Positions 46,440 through 56,580 are shown, numbered from the stretch's first letter. The stretch: 64,000 nt of DNA from Modestobacter caceresii (GCF_000761485.1 NZ_JPMX01000019.1:1-64000), one strand, 5' to 3'. Made by a program: numbers and translations. Notes: generated by a model not told the origin, from the sequence alone.

Positions 46440-47027
46440 TCACTCCCGGCCGGGTGCGGCCCGGGCGCGGGCGAGGTCGGCGGGGGTGTCGCAGTCGGTC
46501 CACGGCGCCGGCCGGCCGGGCAGCGCGGCCGGCCGATGGCGGCTGACGGACAGCTCGGACAGCACGGTCCGCAGTGGCGTGTGCGGGCGGGGGTCACGGA
46601 CGGCGGCGCGGAGTGCCGCGGTCCGCCAGACGCCCAGGAGGAGCTGGTCGCGGCCGGTGTCGTCGACGACCAGCACGCCGTCGTCGACGAGTCGCCGGCG
46701 CAGTGCGGTCACCAGGTCCCGGGTGAGGAAGGGCAGGTCGGCGGCGAGGACGGCGACCACCTCGGCGTCGCCGACCGCGGCGAGCCCGGCGGCGAGCGCC
46801 GGGACCGGCCCCCCGCCCGGAGGCACCTCCCGGACGAGCACGACGCCCTCGGGGACGGGCTGCGGGGGCCCGACGACGACGACCGGATCGGCGTCCCGGG
46901 CGGCGTCCACGACGGTGGCGAGCATCGTGCGCCCGCCGACGTCGAGCTGCGGCTTGGGCTGCCCGCCGAGCCGGGCTGCCCGGCCGCCGGCCAGCACGAC
47001 GGCCGCGAAGCGCGGGAGCGGGGTCAT
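46440..47027 (-). CDS. mobA: Molybdenum cofactor guanylyltransferase-like protein
   Basis: 195 residues. N-terminal nucleotidyltransferase signature VVLAGGRAARLGGQPKPQLDVGG and the metal-binding AADLPFLT. MobA attaches GMP to molybdopterin. The adjoining fdhD, mog, moaC and moeA support this role, though the GQPKP variant makes specificity less certain. ATG at 47027 lies seven bases after a -10-like TACCGT (minus strand), suggesting leaderless mRNA. Confidence 0.82.
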   Translation of the reverse strand: MTPLPRFAAVVLAGGRAARLGGQPKPQLDVGGRTMLATVVDAARDADPVVVVGPPQPVPEGVVLVREVPPGGGPVPALAAGLAAVGDAEVVAVLAADLPFLTRDLVTALRRRLVDDGVLVVDDTGRDQLLLGVWRTAALRAAVRDPRPHTPLRTVLSELSVSRHRPAALPGRPAPWTDCDTPADLARARAAPGRE

Positions 47028-47034
47028 GCTCGGA

Positions 47035-47044
47035 ACGGTAGGGC
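47035..47044. promoter_or_regulatory. Overlapping divergent -10 boxes for mobA and fdhD
   Basis: Minus-strand TACCGT (47040-47035) is seven bases from the mobA ATG; plus-strand TAGGGC (47039-47044) is seven bases from the fdhD GTG. The two hexamers share the TA at 47039-47040. Only 24 bases separate the two start codons, and neither has a Shine-Dalgarno, consistent with two leaderless transcripts from one symmetric promoter. Confidence 0.45.
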
Positions 47045-47051
47045 GCGACCG

Positions 47052-47900
47052 GTGAGTACCGTCAGCCGCGTGGGACGAGTCACCAGCCGCACTCCGGTGC
47101 TGCGCATCCGCGGCGCCGTGCACACCCGACGGCCCGACACGGTCGCCTCCGAGGAGCCCCTGGAGATCCGGCTCGGCGGCACGCCGCTGGCGGTGACGAT
47201 GCGGACCCCGGGCGACGACTTCGACCTGGTGCACGGCTTCCTGACCACCGAGGGCGTGATCGCCTCGGCGGCCGACATCGCTGGGCTGCGGTACTGCAAC
47301 TCCGTGGACGACGAGGGCCGCAACACCTACAACGTCGTGGACGTCGACCTGGCGCCCGGCGTGCAGGCCCCGGACACCGCGCTGGACCGGAACTTCTACA
47401 CGACCAGTTCCTGCGGTGTCTGCGGCAAGGCCAGTATCGACGCCATCCGCACGAAGACCGCCTACGACGTCGCCGCCGACGACACCCGCCTCACCCTGGC
47501 GACCCTGCTGGCGCTGCCGGACCGGCTGCGCGCCGCCCAGCAGGTGTTCGACAAGACCGGCGGGCTGCACGCGGCCGGGTTGTTCTCCGCCGGCGGCGAG
47601 CTGGTCGCGCTGCGGGAGGACGTCGGCCGGCACAACGCCGTGGACAAGGTGGTCGGCGACGCGGTGCGGGAGGGCCGGGTGCCGCTGGCCGGGCACGTGC
47701 TGATGGTCAGCGGCCGGTCGTCCTTCGAGCTGACCCAGAAGGCGGCGATGGCTGCCCTGCCGGTGCTGGCCGCGGTGTCGGCGCCCAGCTCGCTGGCGGT
47801 GGAGCTGGCCCAGGAGGTGGGCATCACCCTGATCGGCTTCCTCCGCGGCGACGGCTGCAACGTCTACACCCACCCCGAACGCCTCGTCCTGCCCGGCTAG
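47052..47900 (+). CDS. fdhD: Formate dehydrogenase accessory sulfurtransferase FdhD
   Basis: 282 residues. Persulfide-carrying Cys121 and Cys124 in SSCGVCGKAS; EEPLEIRLGGTPLAVTMRTPGDDFDLVHGFL; LREDVGRHNAVDKVVG. FdhD passes sulfur from IscS-type desulfurases to the molybdenum cofactor of formate dehydrogenase. GTG 47052 is chosen by the -10 spacing; GTG 47070 (MGRV...) is an alternative. No formate dehydrogenase subunit is in this window. Confidence 0.93.
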   Translation: MSTVSRVGRVTSRTPVLRIRGAVHTRRPDTVASEEPLEIRLGGTPLAVTMRTPGDDFDLVHGFLTTEGVIASAADIAGLRYCNSVDDEGRNTYNVVDVDLAPGVQAPDTALDRNFYTTSSCGVCGKASIDAIRTKTAYDVAADDTRLTLATLLALPDRLRAAQQVFDKTGGLHAAGLFSAGGELVALREDVGRHNAVDKVVGDAVREGRVPLAGHVLMVSGRSSFELTQKAAMAALPVLAAVSAPSSLAVELAQEVGITLIGFLRGDGCNVYTHPERLVLPG

Positions 47901-47909
47901 GCACACAGA

Positions 47910-47987
47910 GCCGGGCACGGACGCAGTAGGGACGGACTGGGCCGGGCACGAGCACCGACCAGCCGGGCACGAACAGAGCCGGGCACG
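47910..47987 (+). repeat. Four short direct repeats GCCGGGCACG
   Basis: Exact 10-mers at 47910, 47941, 47962 and 47978, with spacing 31, 21 and 16, all in the gap between convergent fdhD and mog. The shared core extends to AGCCGGGCACGA. Function unknown: degenerate tandem repeat, or a binding-site cluster. Confidence 0.6.
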
Positions 47988-47990
47988 AGT

Positions 47991-48018
47991 ACGGACCCCC
48001 GTCCGGAGGACGGTCCGT
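47991..48018. terminator. Bidirectional terminator-like hairpin between fdhD and mog
   Basis: ACGGAC (47991-47996) pairs with GTCCGT (48013-48018) and the inner CGTCC with GGACG (48008-48012), with a CCC bulge. Placed between converging genes. Confidence 0.5.
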
Positions 48019-48071
48019 GAGCGCAGCGCGGGGCCGGAGGCTCCCGCTGCGATCGCGGGAAGCGGCTCAGT

Positions 48072-48613
48072 TCAGCTGGGGGACGGCTCCTGGCCGCGCT
48101 GCGGCGCGGCAGCGTCGCCAGGAGCATGGTCGCCACCGCGGAGCTGGCTGACCACGTGCGGCAGCAGCGGGCCCAGCACGGCGAGACCGTCCCGGACGCC
48201 ACCGGTCGAGCCGGGCAGGTTGACGATCAAGGTGCGTCCGGCGGTGCCGGCGACGCCGCGGGACAGCACCGAGGTGGGCACCTTGCCCTCCCCGTACCGG
48301 CGCACCGCCTCGGCGATGCCGGGGGCCTCCCGCTCGAGCACCGCGCGGGTGGCCTCCGGCGTGACGTCGGTCGGTGAGAGCCCGGTGCCGCCGGTGGTCA
48401 GGACGACGTCGGCCCCGCCCGCCACGGCCTCCCGCAGCACCTCGGTCAGCGCCGCGACGTCGTCCGGGCGCACGTGCGGACCCTCGACGGTGAAGCCGAG
48501 CCCCCGCAGCCCCTCGGCGAGCGCCTGGCCGGAGCGGTCCTCGTAGACCCCGGCCGAGGCGCGGTTGGAGGCGGTGAGCACGACGGCCCGGGCGTCGGCC
48601 GGCAGGTCGGCGC

Positions 48614-48617
<4 letters not shown>
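48072..48617 (-). CDS. mog: Molybdopterin adenylyltransferase, MoaB/Mog family
   Basis: 181 residues. TTGGTGLSPTDVTPEATRAVLEREAPGIAEA and NLPGSTGGVRDGLAVLGPLLPHV are the MPT-binding signature. Activates molybdopterin with AMP for metal insertion by MoeA. ATG at 48617 overlaps the moaC stop (ATGA), so moeA-moaC-mog is one coupled unit. The last ~20 residues are a disordered tail. It could equally be named moaB. Confidence 0.88.
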
Positions 48618-49098
<481 letters not shown>

Positions 49099-49102
<4 letters not shown>

Positions 49103-50304
49103 TGGAGTGCTCCTTCGATCAGGACGACGGTGACCTGGGCGCCCGCGGGCAGGTCGGTGACGTCCTCGGGGACGACGACGAGGCAGTTGGCGCGGGCGAG
49201 GTGGGCGACCAGGTGCGAGCCGGGCCCGCCGACCTGGTCGACGACCTCCCCGTCGAACCGCCCGCGCAGGAACTGCCGGCGGCCGGCGGGGGAGCGCAGC
49301 GGAGCGGTGAGCCGGGCGGTGGTGCGCAGCCGGTCGGGGGAGGCGTGGCCGAGCGCCCGGCGCAGGGCGGGGCGGACGAACACCTCGAAGGAGACGAAGG
49401 AGCTCACCGGGTTGCCGGGCAGCGTGATGACCGGGACGCCGTCGACGGTGCCGGCACCCTGCGGACCTCCCGGCTGCATGGCGACCTTGCCGAACTCGAC
49501 CGTGCCCAGCCCGGCGAAGGCGTCCTTGACGACCTCGTACGCACCGGCGCTGACCCCGCCGCTGGTGACCAGCAGGTCGGCGTCCGGCAGCTCGGCGCGG
49601 ACCGTGGCGAGGAACTGCTCGACGTCGTCGGGCACGAAGTGCAGCGTGCGCGCCTCGCCACCGGCCTCGGTGACGGCGGCGGCCAGCAGCACGGAGTTGG
49701 ACTCGTAGATCTGGCCCGGTCGCAGCGGGCGGCCGGGTTCGACCAGCTCGCTGCCGGTGGAGAGCACCAGCACCCGGGGACGGCGCCGCACCGGCACGGT
49801 GTCGTACCCGACCGCGGCCGCGAGCCCCAGCTGGGCCGCGCCGAGCGCGGTGCCGGCGGGCATGGCCAGCTCGCCGGCCCGGATGTCCTCACCGGCGTGC
49901 CGCAGATGGGTGCCGGCCGAGGGGGCGGAGGTGATGGTGACGACGTCGGTGCCGGCGTCGGTGCGCTCGACCGGGACGATCACGTCCGCACCGTCGGGCA
50001 CCGGGGCGCCGGTCATGATGCGGTGCACCGTGCCCGGCAGCAGCGGTGGCACGTCGGTGCGCCCGGCCGGCAGGTCGGCGGCGACGGGCAGCCGGACGGG
50101 GGCCTCCGCGGTGGCCGCCCCCACCTCGGCGTGCCGTGCGGCGTAGCCGTCCATGGCGGAGTTGTCGAAGCCCGGAAGGGCCACCCGCGCCGTCAGGTCG
50201 CGGGCGAGCACCCGTCCGGCGGCCGCGGCGAGCGGGACGTCCTCGACCGGCAGCGGGGCGAGCAGCCCGGCGACCGCTGCCTGGTGTTCCTCGACCGTGC
50301 GCAC
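49099..50304 (-). CDS. moeA: Molybdopterin molybdenumtransferase MoeA
   Basis: 401 residues. PGFDNSAMDGYA, RIMTGAPVPDGADVIVPVE, GQIYESNSVLLAAAVTEAG, TSGGVSAGAYEVVKDAF and LPGNPVSSFVSFEVFVRPALR are diagnostic. Inserts molybdate into adenylylated molybdopterin. GTG at 50304 begins RTVEEHQ; the frame continues upstream without homology. First gene of the minus-strand moeA-moaC-mog unit. Confidence 0.95.
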
Positions 50305-50488
50305 GGTCCCATCCTCACCGATGCCGCTCCAGCGGGTGGCGGCGCGGGCCGGGACCGTGCCGGGACCGGTCGTGCACAGCCGGTGATCGCACGACGCAGG
50401 GTGAGCGGGCAGGCTGGGACGGTCACCGACGCCGCCCGGCAGGCAGGCCGGGGCCGGCGCGGCACCACGTGCACGACGAGGAGGAAGC

Positions 50489-51454
50489 GTGCCAGTTCCG
50501 GAGGGTCCCGCGGTCGTCGTCGGCCAGGTGGGTCGCGACCTCGTCCTGGAGGTGGACCGGTTGCCGCGCGGTGGGCGGAGCGCCGACGTCCGCCGCCGCC
50601 GGGAGCTGCTGGGTGGGAAGGGAGCGAACCAGGCCGTCGCGATGGCGCAGCTGGGCTGGCCGGTCGCCCTGGTCGGGGTGCTCGGCGACGACCCGCCCGG
50701 CGACCTGGTCCTGGCCCAGGCGGTCAGCGACGGTCTGTGGGTCTCCGGGGTGGTCCGCCGCCGGGGCGCCGAGACCGCTCTGCTGGTCGACCTGGTGGAG
50801 GCCGGTGGCACGCGGCGGCTGCTGGAGGACGTCCCGGAGCCGACGCTGCTGACCGCGGCCGACGTCGATGCGGCTGCCCGGTCGTTCGCGCGGGCGTCCG
50901 CCGTCGTGCTCCAGCTGCAGCAGCCGGGGGCCGCCGTCCGCGCCGCCCTGGCGCGGGCCCCGCGGGGCGCGTTGACGGTCGCCGACGGCGCCCCGCCGGA
51001 CCCGGAGACCCGGGAGGCGCTGCTGGGCCGGGTGCGGGTCCTGCGGGCCGACCTGGTCGAGGCCGGGCTGTGGGTGGACGGCGAGCTGGACGGGCTGGGT
51101 GACGTGCGCGCCGCAGCCCGCCAGCTGTGCGCAGCAGGCCCCAGGGTGGTCTGCCTGTCGGCCGGGGAGGACGGCGACCTCACGGTGTGGCGGGAGCCCG
51201 GCGGCCGGGTGCGCGAGGAGCTGGTGCCGCTGCTCGGCCAGGACCCGGTCGACCCGACGGGCGCCGGTGACAGCGTGGTGGCGGCGTTCGCCGTCGCGCT
51301 GTTGCGTGGCGCCGACCCGGGGGCAGCCGCCTGGCAGGCGGGAGCCGCGGCGGCCCCGACCGTGGGCAGGCTCGGCGGCCGACCCGCGCTGGACCCCGAG
51401 GAGGTCACGCGCCTCGCCGTGGAGTGCCGGGAGCGCGGCGGTGCGGGCCGCTGA
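50489..51454 (+). CDS. PfkB-family sugar kinase (ribokinase-like)
   Basis: 321 residues. GGRSADVRRRRELLGGKGANQAVAMAQLG is the first PfkB signature and DPTGAGDSVVAAFAVAL the second, with catalytic Asp in GAGD. It phosphorylates a sugar or nucleoside hydroxyl; ribokinase is the nearest guess but substrate is open. GTG 50489 has GAGGAGGAAGC upstream. Divergent from moeA. Confidence 0.85.
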   Translation: MPVPEGPAVVVGQVGRDLVLEVDRLPRGGRSADVRRRRELLGGKGANQAVAMAQLGWPVALVGVLGDDPPGDLVLAQAVSDGLWVSGVVRRRGAETALLVDLVEAGGTRRLLEDVPEPTLLTAADVDAAARSFARASAVVLQLQQPGAAVRAALARAPRGALTVADGAPPDPETREALLGRVRVLRADLVEAGLWVDGELDGLGDVRAAARQLCAAGPRVVCLSAGEDGDLTVWREPGGRVREELVPLLGQDPVDPTGAGDSVVAAFAVALLRGADPGAAAWQAGAAAAPTVGRLGGRPALDPEEVTRLAVECRERGGAGR

Positions 51455-51506
51455 CGCGCCGCGCTAGCGTTGCCGGGACGTAGCGGCGGACGAGAGGTGG
51501 CGCAGG

Positions 51507-52061
51507 GTGACCGAGATCGACCGGATGCTGGCGGCGAACGAGGCCTGGCTGGATGAGTTCCCCGGCGACCTCCCGGTCGCGCCGGCCCGCGAGGTCGCCG
51601 TCGTCGCCTGCATGGACTCCCGCATGCCGCTGTTCGGCATGCTGGGCCTCGACGTCGGTGACGCGCACGTCATCCGCAACGCCGGTGGCGTGGTCACCGA
51701 GGACACCCTCCGGTCGCTGGCCATCTCCCAGCACGTGCTCGGCTCCCGTGCGGTCGTGCTCGTGCACCACACCGACTGCGGGCTCAACAAGGCCACCGAC
51801 CAGGAGGTCGCCGACCTGGTGGAGCGGACCACCGGCCACCGGCCGCCCTGGGTGGCGCGCACCTTCACCGACGTGGACGCCGACGTCCGGGAGTCGATCC
51901 GGCTCATCCGGGAGACGCCCTACCTGCTCAGCACCGAGGTGCGGGGCACGGTCTACGACGTCGCGAGCGGCCGGCTCCGCGAGGTGGAGGACCCTGCTGC
52001 CCCCCACCTCTCGGAGGCTCGCGGCGGGTCCCTGCAGCAGGGCCAGGAGCAGGGTTCGTAA
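51507..52061 (+). CDS. Beta-class carbonic anhydrase with repeat-derived C-terminus
   Basis: 184 residues. Zinc ligands Cys35 and, in HHTDCG, His88 and Cys91; the Asp37/Arg39 dyad in CMDSR. Hydrates CO2. GTG 51507 follows GAGAGGTGGCGCAGG. The family fold ends near [12 protein letters not shown] (residue 160); residues 161-184 are translated from dispersed repeat copy D (51989-52044) and a few bases beyond. TAGCGT (51465-51470) may be its -10. Confidence 0.9.
   Translation: MTEIDRMLAANEAWLDEFPGDLPVAPAREVAVVACMDSRMPLFGMLGLDVGDAHVIRNAGGVVTEDTLRSLAISQHVLGSRAVVLVHHTDCGLNKATDQEVADLVERTTGHRPPWVARTFTDVDADVRESIRLIRETPYLLSTEVRGTVYDVASGRLREVEDPAAPHLSEARGGSLQQGQEQGS
51989..52044 (+). repeat. Dispersed 56-bp palindromic repeat, copy D, inside a CDS
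   Basis: Begins GGACCCTGCTGCCCCCCACC and ends TCCCTGCAGCAGGGCC; the outer arms CCCTGCTGC and GCAGCAGGG pair perfectly. It is in frame with the carbonic anhydrase, whose stop comes 15 bases after it, so it supplies both the protein's tail and a terminator-like structure before rplM. Confidence 0.8.
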
Positions 52062-52068
52062 TTGACGC

Positions 52069-52077
52069 TGGTATCGT
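52069..52077 (+). promoter_or_regulatory. Possible extended -10 promoter of rplM-rpsI
   Basis: TGGTATCGT is an extended -10 (TGn + TATCGT) without a clear -35. It predicts a leader of about 130 bases. No other gene is seen at 52062-52213. Confidence 0.35.
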
Positions 52078-52213
52078 TCCCCGTTGGTGCGTGATGCCGG
52101 TTGGTGCACACGCGTCCGGGGCGCCGATGTCATCGGGTCCGCCCAAGTCTCCCGTTCTCGGTGAGGCGATCCCACCAGCCACCCGCCCGACGACGACAGG
52201 ACGAGTGAGCCTC

Positions 52214-52657
52214 GTGCGCACGTACAGCCCCAAGCCCGGTGACATCACCCGGGCCTGGCACGTCATCGACGCCACCGACGTGGTGCTCGGTCGACTCGCC
52301 AGCCAGACCGCGATCCTCCTCCGCGGCAAGCACAAGCCCCAGTTCGCGCCGCACGTCGACGCCGGCGACTTCGTCGTCATCGTCAACGCGGGCAAGGTGG
52401 CCCTGACCGGCTCCAAGCGCGACACCAAGGTCGCCTACCGCCACTCCGGCTACCCGGGTGGACTGCGGACGATCAACGTCGGCGACGAGCTGAAGACCCG
52501 TCCCGACCGCGTCATCGAGCGCGCCGTCAAGGGGATGCTGCCGCACAACACGCTGGGCCGGCAGATGCTCTCCAAGCTCAAGGTCTACGCCGGGCCCGAG
52601 CACCCGCACGCCGCCCAGCAGCCCCAGACCTACGAGATCAAGCAGGTGGCCCAGTGA
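52214..52657 (+). CDS. rplM: 50S ribosomal protein L13
   Basis: 147 residues. [77 protein letters not shown] 52214 gives the exact actinobacterial N-terminus; GTG 52205 is closer to AGGA and would add three residues. The stop overlaps the rpsI GTG (GTGA). Confidence 0.97.
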   Translation: MRTYSPKPGDITRAWHVIDATDVVLGRLASQTAILLRGKHKPQFAPHVDAGDFVVIVNAGKVALTGSKRDTKVAYRHSGYPGGLRTINVGDELKTRPDRVIERAVKGMLPHNTLGRQMLSKLKVYAGPEHPHAAQQPQTYEIKQVAQ

Positions 52658-53073
52658 CCAGCGCACTGACCGTGACCGACGCCGACGGGCGTCCCATCCA
52701 GACCGTCGGCCGCCGCAAGGAGGCCATCGTCCGGGTGCGCCTGCTCCCCGGCGCCGGTGAGTTCAAGCTCAACGGCCGCACCATCGAGCAGTACTTCCCC
52801 AACAAGGTGCACCAGCAGCTCATCCGTGAGCCGTTCGTGATCCTGGAGAAGAACGAGCAGTACGACGTCGTCGGCATCCTGCACGGCGGCGGCGTCAGCG
52901 GCCAGGCCGGTGCGCTGCGCCTGGCGATCGCCCGGGCGCTCATCGAGATCGAGCCCGAGGACCGTCCGGCCCTCAAGAAGGCCGGCTTCCTCACCCGTGA
53001 CCCGCGGGTCACCGAGCGCAAGAAGTACGGCCTGAAGAAGGCCCGCAAGGCGCCTCAGTACTCGAAGCGCTGA
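52654..53073 (+). CDS. rpsI: 30S ribosomal protein S9
   Basis: 139 residues. [34 protein letters not shown] and the universal C-terminus RKAPQYSKR whose tail touches P-site tRNA. GTG 52654 is coupled to rplM. Confidence 0.98.
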   Translation: MTSALTVTDADGRPIQTVGRRKEAIVRVRLLPGAGEFKLNGRTIEQYFPNKVHQQLIREPFVILEKNEQYDVVGILHGGGVSGQAGALRLAIARALIEIEPEDRPALKKAGFLTRDPRVTERKKYGLKKARKAPQYSKR

Positions 53074-53083
53074 CGGTACGTCC

Positions 53084-54439
53084 GTGGGTCGGCTCTTCGG
53101 GACCGACGGTGTCCGCGGCCGGGCCAACGCCGAGCTGACGCCGGAACTGGCGCTCTCGGTGGCCCGTGCCGCGGCCAGCGTGCTCGCCGACCGCGACGGG
53201 ACCTCGCGTCCCGTCGCGGTCGTCGGCCGTGACCCCCGCGCCAGCGGGGAGATGCTCGAGGCTGCGGTCGTCGCCGGCTTGGCGAGCGCCGGTGCCGAGG
53301 TGCTGCGCGTCGGCGTCCTGCCGACCCCGGCGATCGCGCACCTGACCGGCCGCACCGACGCCGACCTGGGCGTGATGCTCTCGGCCAGCCACAACCCGAT
53401 GCCCGACAACGGCATCAAGCTGTTCAGTCGCGGTGGCCACAAGCTGCCCGACGCCGTCGAGGCCGCCATCGAGCGGCGGGTCATGGGCACCGACGACGGC
53501 GACCCCCGCGGCGACCACCGCCCGACCGGTGGGGGCATCGGCCGCGTCCGCGACCTGGCCGGCGCCGCGGAGGACTACACCACCCATGTGCTCTCCGCGT
53601 TGCGCGAGCCCCTGCGTGACCTGCGCGTCGTCGTCGACTGCGCCCACGGGGCCGCCTACCGCTGTGCGCCGGAGATCTACCGCCGGGCCGGTGCGCAGGT
53701 GCACGTCATCGGCGGCGAGCCCGACGGCTGGAACATCAACGACGGCATCGGCTCCACCCACCTGGGGCCGCTGATCGACGCCGTCGCGAAGCACGGTGCC
53801 GACATCGGCATCGCCCACGACGGTGACGCCGACCGCTGTCTGGCGGTGACCGCGCAGGGCGACGTCGTCGACGGCGACGCGATCCTGGCCATCTGCGCGC
53901 TGGCGCTGCACGAGAGCGGCAACCTGACCGACCAGACGGTCGTCGCCACGGTGATGAGCAACCTCGGCTTCCACCACACCATGCGTGCGGCCGGCATCTC
54001 CGTGCAGACGACGGCCGTGGGTGACCGCTACGTCCTGGAGGCGCTGCGCTCGCGGGGGCTCTCCCTCGGCGGCGAACAGAGCGGCCACCTGGTCTTCCTG
54101 GACTGGGCGACCACCGGCGACGGGCTGCTCACCGGGCTGGCCCTGATGTCCCGGATGAGCGCCACCGGTGCCTCCCTGGCCGAGCTGGCCTCGGTGGTGC
54201 AGCGGTTGCCGCAGACCCTGGTCAACGTCCCCGTGACCGACCGGCTCGCGGTGGCGGAGAGCGACGAGGTCGCACGGGCGGTCAATGCCGTCGAGGCCGA
54301 GCTCGGCAGCTCCGGGCGGGTGCTGCTGCGGCCCTCGGGCACCGAGCAGCTGGTGCGCGTGATGGTGGAGGCGCCGACCCAGGAACAGGCCGACACCGTC
54401 GCTGCACGGCTCGCGGAGGTCGTGGCCGCCACACGCTGA
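53084..54439 (+). CDS. glmM: Phosphoglucosamine mutase
   Basis: 451 residues. [11 protein letters not shown] start; phosphoserine Ser102 in [14 protein letters not shown]; metal loop [11 protein letters not shown]; sugar-binding GGEQSGH; C-terminal [15 protein letters not shown]. Converts glucosamine-6-P to glucosamine-1-P for UDP-GlcNAc. GTG 53084 follows rpsI by 10 bases, an arrangement conserved in actinobacteria. Confidence 0.97.
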   Translation: MGRLFGTDGVRGRANAELTPELALSVARAAASVLADRDGTSRPVAVVGRDPRASGEMLEAAVVAGLASAGAEVLRVGVLPTPAIAHLTGRTDADLGVMLSASHNPMPDNGIKLFSRGGHKLPDAVEAAIERRVMGTDDGDPRGDHRPTGGGIGRVRDLAGAAEDYTTHVLSALREPLRDLRVVVDCAHGAAYRCAPEIYRRAGAQVHVIGGEPDGWNINDGIGSTHLGPLIDAVAKHGADIGIAHDGDADRCLAVTAQGDVVDGDAILAICALALHESGNLTDQTVVATVMSNLGFHHTMRAAGISVQTTAVGDRYVLEALRSRGLSLGGEQSGHLVFLDWATTGDGLLTGLALMSRMSATGASLAELASVVQRLPQTLVNVPVTDRLAVAESDEVARAVNAVEAELGSSGRVLLRPSGTEQLVRVMVEAPTQEQADTVAARLAEVVAATR

Positions 54440-54579
54440 CCCGTCGTCGGCGGCCGGGGGAGCGGGTGTCCCGCGCAGGTGGGACCGGGCCCGCGGTGTC
54501 CGATCGGGCTGGACGAGTGTCCGGTGGGACGGCTGGGGCTCGGCTTCCGCGGCGCGGCAGCGAACTGGGAACGAGCCGG

Positions 54580-54585
54580 TACGCT
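54580..54585 (+). promoter_or_regulatory. Likely -10 box for leaderless glmS
   Basis: TACGCT ends seven bases before the glmS ATG, and no Shine-Dalgarno lies between, so transcription would start at or next to the ATG. No glmS ribozyme is possible in this spacing. The 153 bases between glmM and glmS hold no gene. Confidence 0.45.
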
Positions 54586-54592
54586 CGGTCAA

Positions 54593-56455
54593 ATGTGCGG
54601 CATCGTGGGGTACGTCGGCCCGCAGGACTCCCTGGAGATCGTCCTGGAGGGCCTGCGCCGACTCGAGTACCGAGGCTATGACTCGGCCGGGGTGGCGGTG
54701 CTGGCCGATGGCCGGCTGACCACTGCCAAGAAGGCGGGCAAGGTCGCCAACCTGGAGAAGGAGCTGGCCGAGGAGGCGCTGCCCGCCTCGACCATCGGCA
54801 TCGGCCACACGCGCTGGGCCACGCACGGCGGGCCCACCGACCGCAACGCGCACCCGCACGTCTCCGCCGACGGCACCGTCGCGGTGATCCACAACGGCAT
54901 CATCGAGAACTTCGCGCCGCTGCGCGCCGAGTGCGAGGCCACCGGGATCGAGTTCTCGTCCGAGACCGACACCGAGGTCGTCGCCCACCTCCTCGCTGCC
55001 GTCTACCGGGAGACGCCGGAGGGCCCTGACCGGTTCGCCGAGGCCATGCGCCAGGTGAGCCGGCGCCTGGAGGGTGCGTTCACCCTGGTCGCCACCCACG
55101 TCGCGGAGCCCGACCGGCTGGTCGCCTCGCGACGCAACAGTCCGCTGGTGGTCGGGGTGGGCGACGGGGAGTACTTCTTCGGCTCCGACGTCGCGGCGTT
55201 CATCGGGCACACCCGTGTGGCGCTGGACGTGGAGGAGGACCAGGTCGTGCTCCTGGACCGCGAGCACGGGGTCACGGTGACCGACTTCGCCGGCACCGTG
55301 GTCGAGCCGGCGACCCGCACCGTCGACTGGGACGCCGCGGCCGCGGAGAAGGGCGGCTACGACTGGTTCATGCTCAAGGAGATCGCCGAGCAGCCCGAGG
55401 CAGTGGCCAACACCCTGCTGGGCCGGCTCGGCGAGACCGGTGAGCTGGTGCTCGACGAGGTCAGGCTCTCCGACCAGGAACTCCGCGACGTCGACAAGGT
55501 CTTCGTCGTCGCCTGCGGGACGGCCTACCACGCCGGGCTGATCGCCAAGTACGCGATCGAGCACTGGACCCGCGTCCCGGTCGAGGTCGAGCTGGCCAGC
55601 GAGTTCCGCTACCGCGACCCGGTGCTGGACCGGAGCACGCTGGTCGTGGTCATCAGCCAGTCCGGCGAGACGATGGACACCCTCATGGCGCTGCGGCACG
55701 CCCGGCAGCAGAAGGCCAAGGTCCTGGCGATCTGCAACGCCAACGGGGCGACCATCCCGCGGGAGTCCGACGCCGTCCTGTACACCCACGCCGGGCCGGA
55801 GGTCGCCGTCGCCTCGACCAAGGGCTTCCTGACGCAGGTCGTGGCCTGCTACCTGGTGGGGCTCTTCCTGGCCCAGGTGCGCGGGGTCAAGTACGCCGAC
55901 GAGGTCTCCGCCATCGTCGAGGACCTGCGGGCGCTGCCGGCGCAGGTGACCGAGGTGCTGGCCTCGATGGAGTCGGTCCGGGAGCTCGCCCGTGACCTGG
56001 CCACCGCGAACACGATCCTGTTCCTCGGTCGGCACGTCGGCTACCCGGTGGCCCTCGAGGGGGCGCTCAAGCTCAAGGAGCTCGCCTACATCCACGCCGA
56101 GGGCTTCGCCGCCGGCGAGCTGAAGCACGGGTCGATCGCGCTGATCGACCAGGGCACCCCGGTCGTGATCGTCGTCCCGTCGCCGCTGAGCCGGGGGTCG
56201 GTGCACGGCAAGGTGGTGAGCAACATCCAGGAGGTCCGCGCCCGGGGCGCCCGCACCATCGTGATCGCCGAGGAGGGCGACGACGACGTGCTGCCCTACG
56301 CCGACCACCTCATCCGGGTGCCGCGTACCCCGACCCTGCTCGCGCCGGTGGTGACGACCGTGCCGCTGCAGGTGCTGTCCTGCGAGATCGCCGCCACCCG
56401 CGGCCTGGACGTGGACCAGCCGCGCAACCTCGCCAAGAGCGTCACCGTCGAGTAG
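54593..56455 (+). CDS. glmS: Glutamine-fructose-6-phosphate aminotransferase (isomerising)
   Basis: 620 residues. N-terminal class II glutaminase with the catalytic Cys right after Met (MCGIVGYVG), RLEYRGYDSAGVAV, HTRWATHG; two SIS sugar-isomerase domains (ISQSGETMDTLMALRHA, HAEGFAAGELKHGSIAL) and the conserved C-terminus DVDQPRNLAKSVTVE. Makes glucosamine-6-P, the substrate of GlmM. ATG 54593 is fixed by the required Cys2. Confidence 0.98.
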   Translation: MCGIVGYVGPQDSLEIVLEGLRRLEYRGYDSAGVAVLADGRLTTAKKAGKVANLEKELAEEALPASTIGIGHTRWATHGGPTDRNAHPHVSADGTVAVIHNGIIENFAPLRAECEATGIEFSSETDTEVVAHLLAAVYRETPEGPDRFAEAMRQVSRRLEGAFTLVATHVAEPDRLVASRRNSPLVVGVGDGEYFFGSDVAAFIGHTRVALDVEEDQVVLLDREHGVTVTDFAGTVVEPATRTVDWDAAAAEKGGYDWFMLKEIAEQPEAVANTLLGRLGETGELVLDEVRLSDQELRDVDKVFVVACGTAYHAGLIAKYAIEHWTRVPVEVELASEFRYRDPVLDRSTLVVVISQSGETMDTLMALRHARQQKAKVLAICNANGATIPRESDAVLYTHAGPEVAVASTKGFLTQVVACYLVGLFLAQVRGVKYADEVSAIVEDLRALPAQVTEVLASMESVRELARDLATANTILFLGRHVGYPVALEGALKLKELAYIHAEGFAAGELKHGSIALIDQGTPVVIVVPSPLSRGSVHGKVVSNIQEVRARGARTIVIAEEGDDDVLPYADHLIRVPRTPTLLAPVVTTVPLQVLSCEIAATRGLDVDQPRNLAKSVTVE

Positions 56456-56580
56456 CAGCACCCGACCCGGCGCCCAGCGCCGATCAGGTGACCTGATCAC
56501 CGGCTGTCCCCCTGCACCAGCGTCGGTGCGGGGGCACAGTCATCGGTGGGGGTGGACGGCGGCGCGGGCACACTGTCCGG

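Noticed and set aside
47910-47987. CRISPR array from the GCCGGGCACG repeats
   Set aside because: Repeats are 10 bases with irregular 6-21-base spacers and no cas gene nearby.
54568-54590. ECF-sigma-type promoter (GGAAC...GTC) before glmS
   Set aside because: Spacer is only 15 bases and GTC abuts the start codon; the TACGCT box is simpler.
54440-54592. glmS ribozyme/riboswitch
   Set aside because: The -10-like box is seven bases from the ATG, leaving no room; no ribozyme core seen in the spacer.
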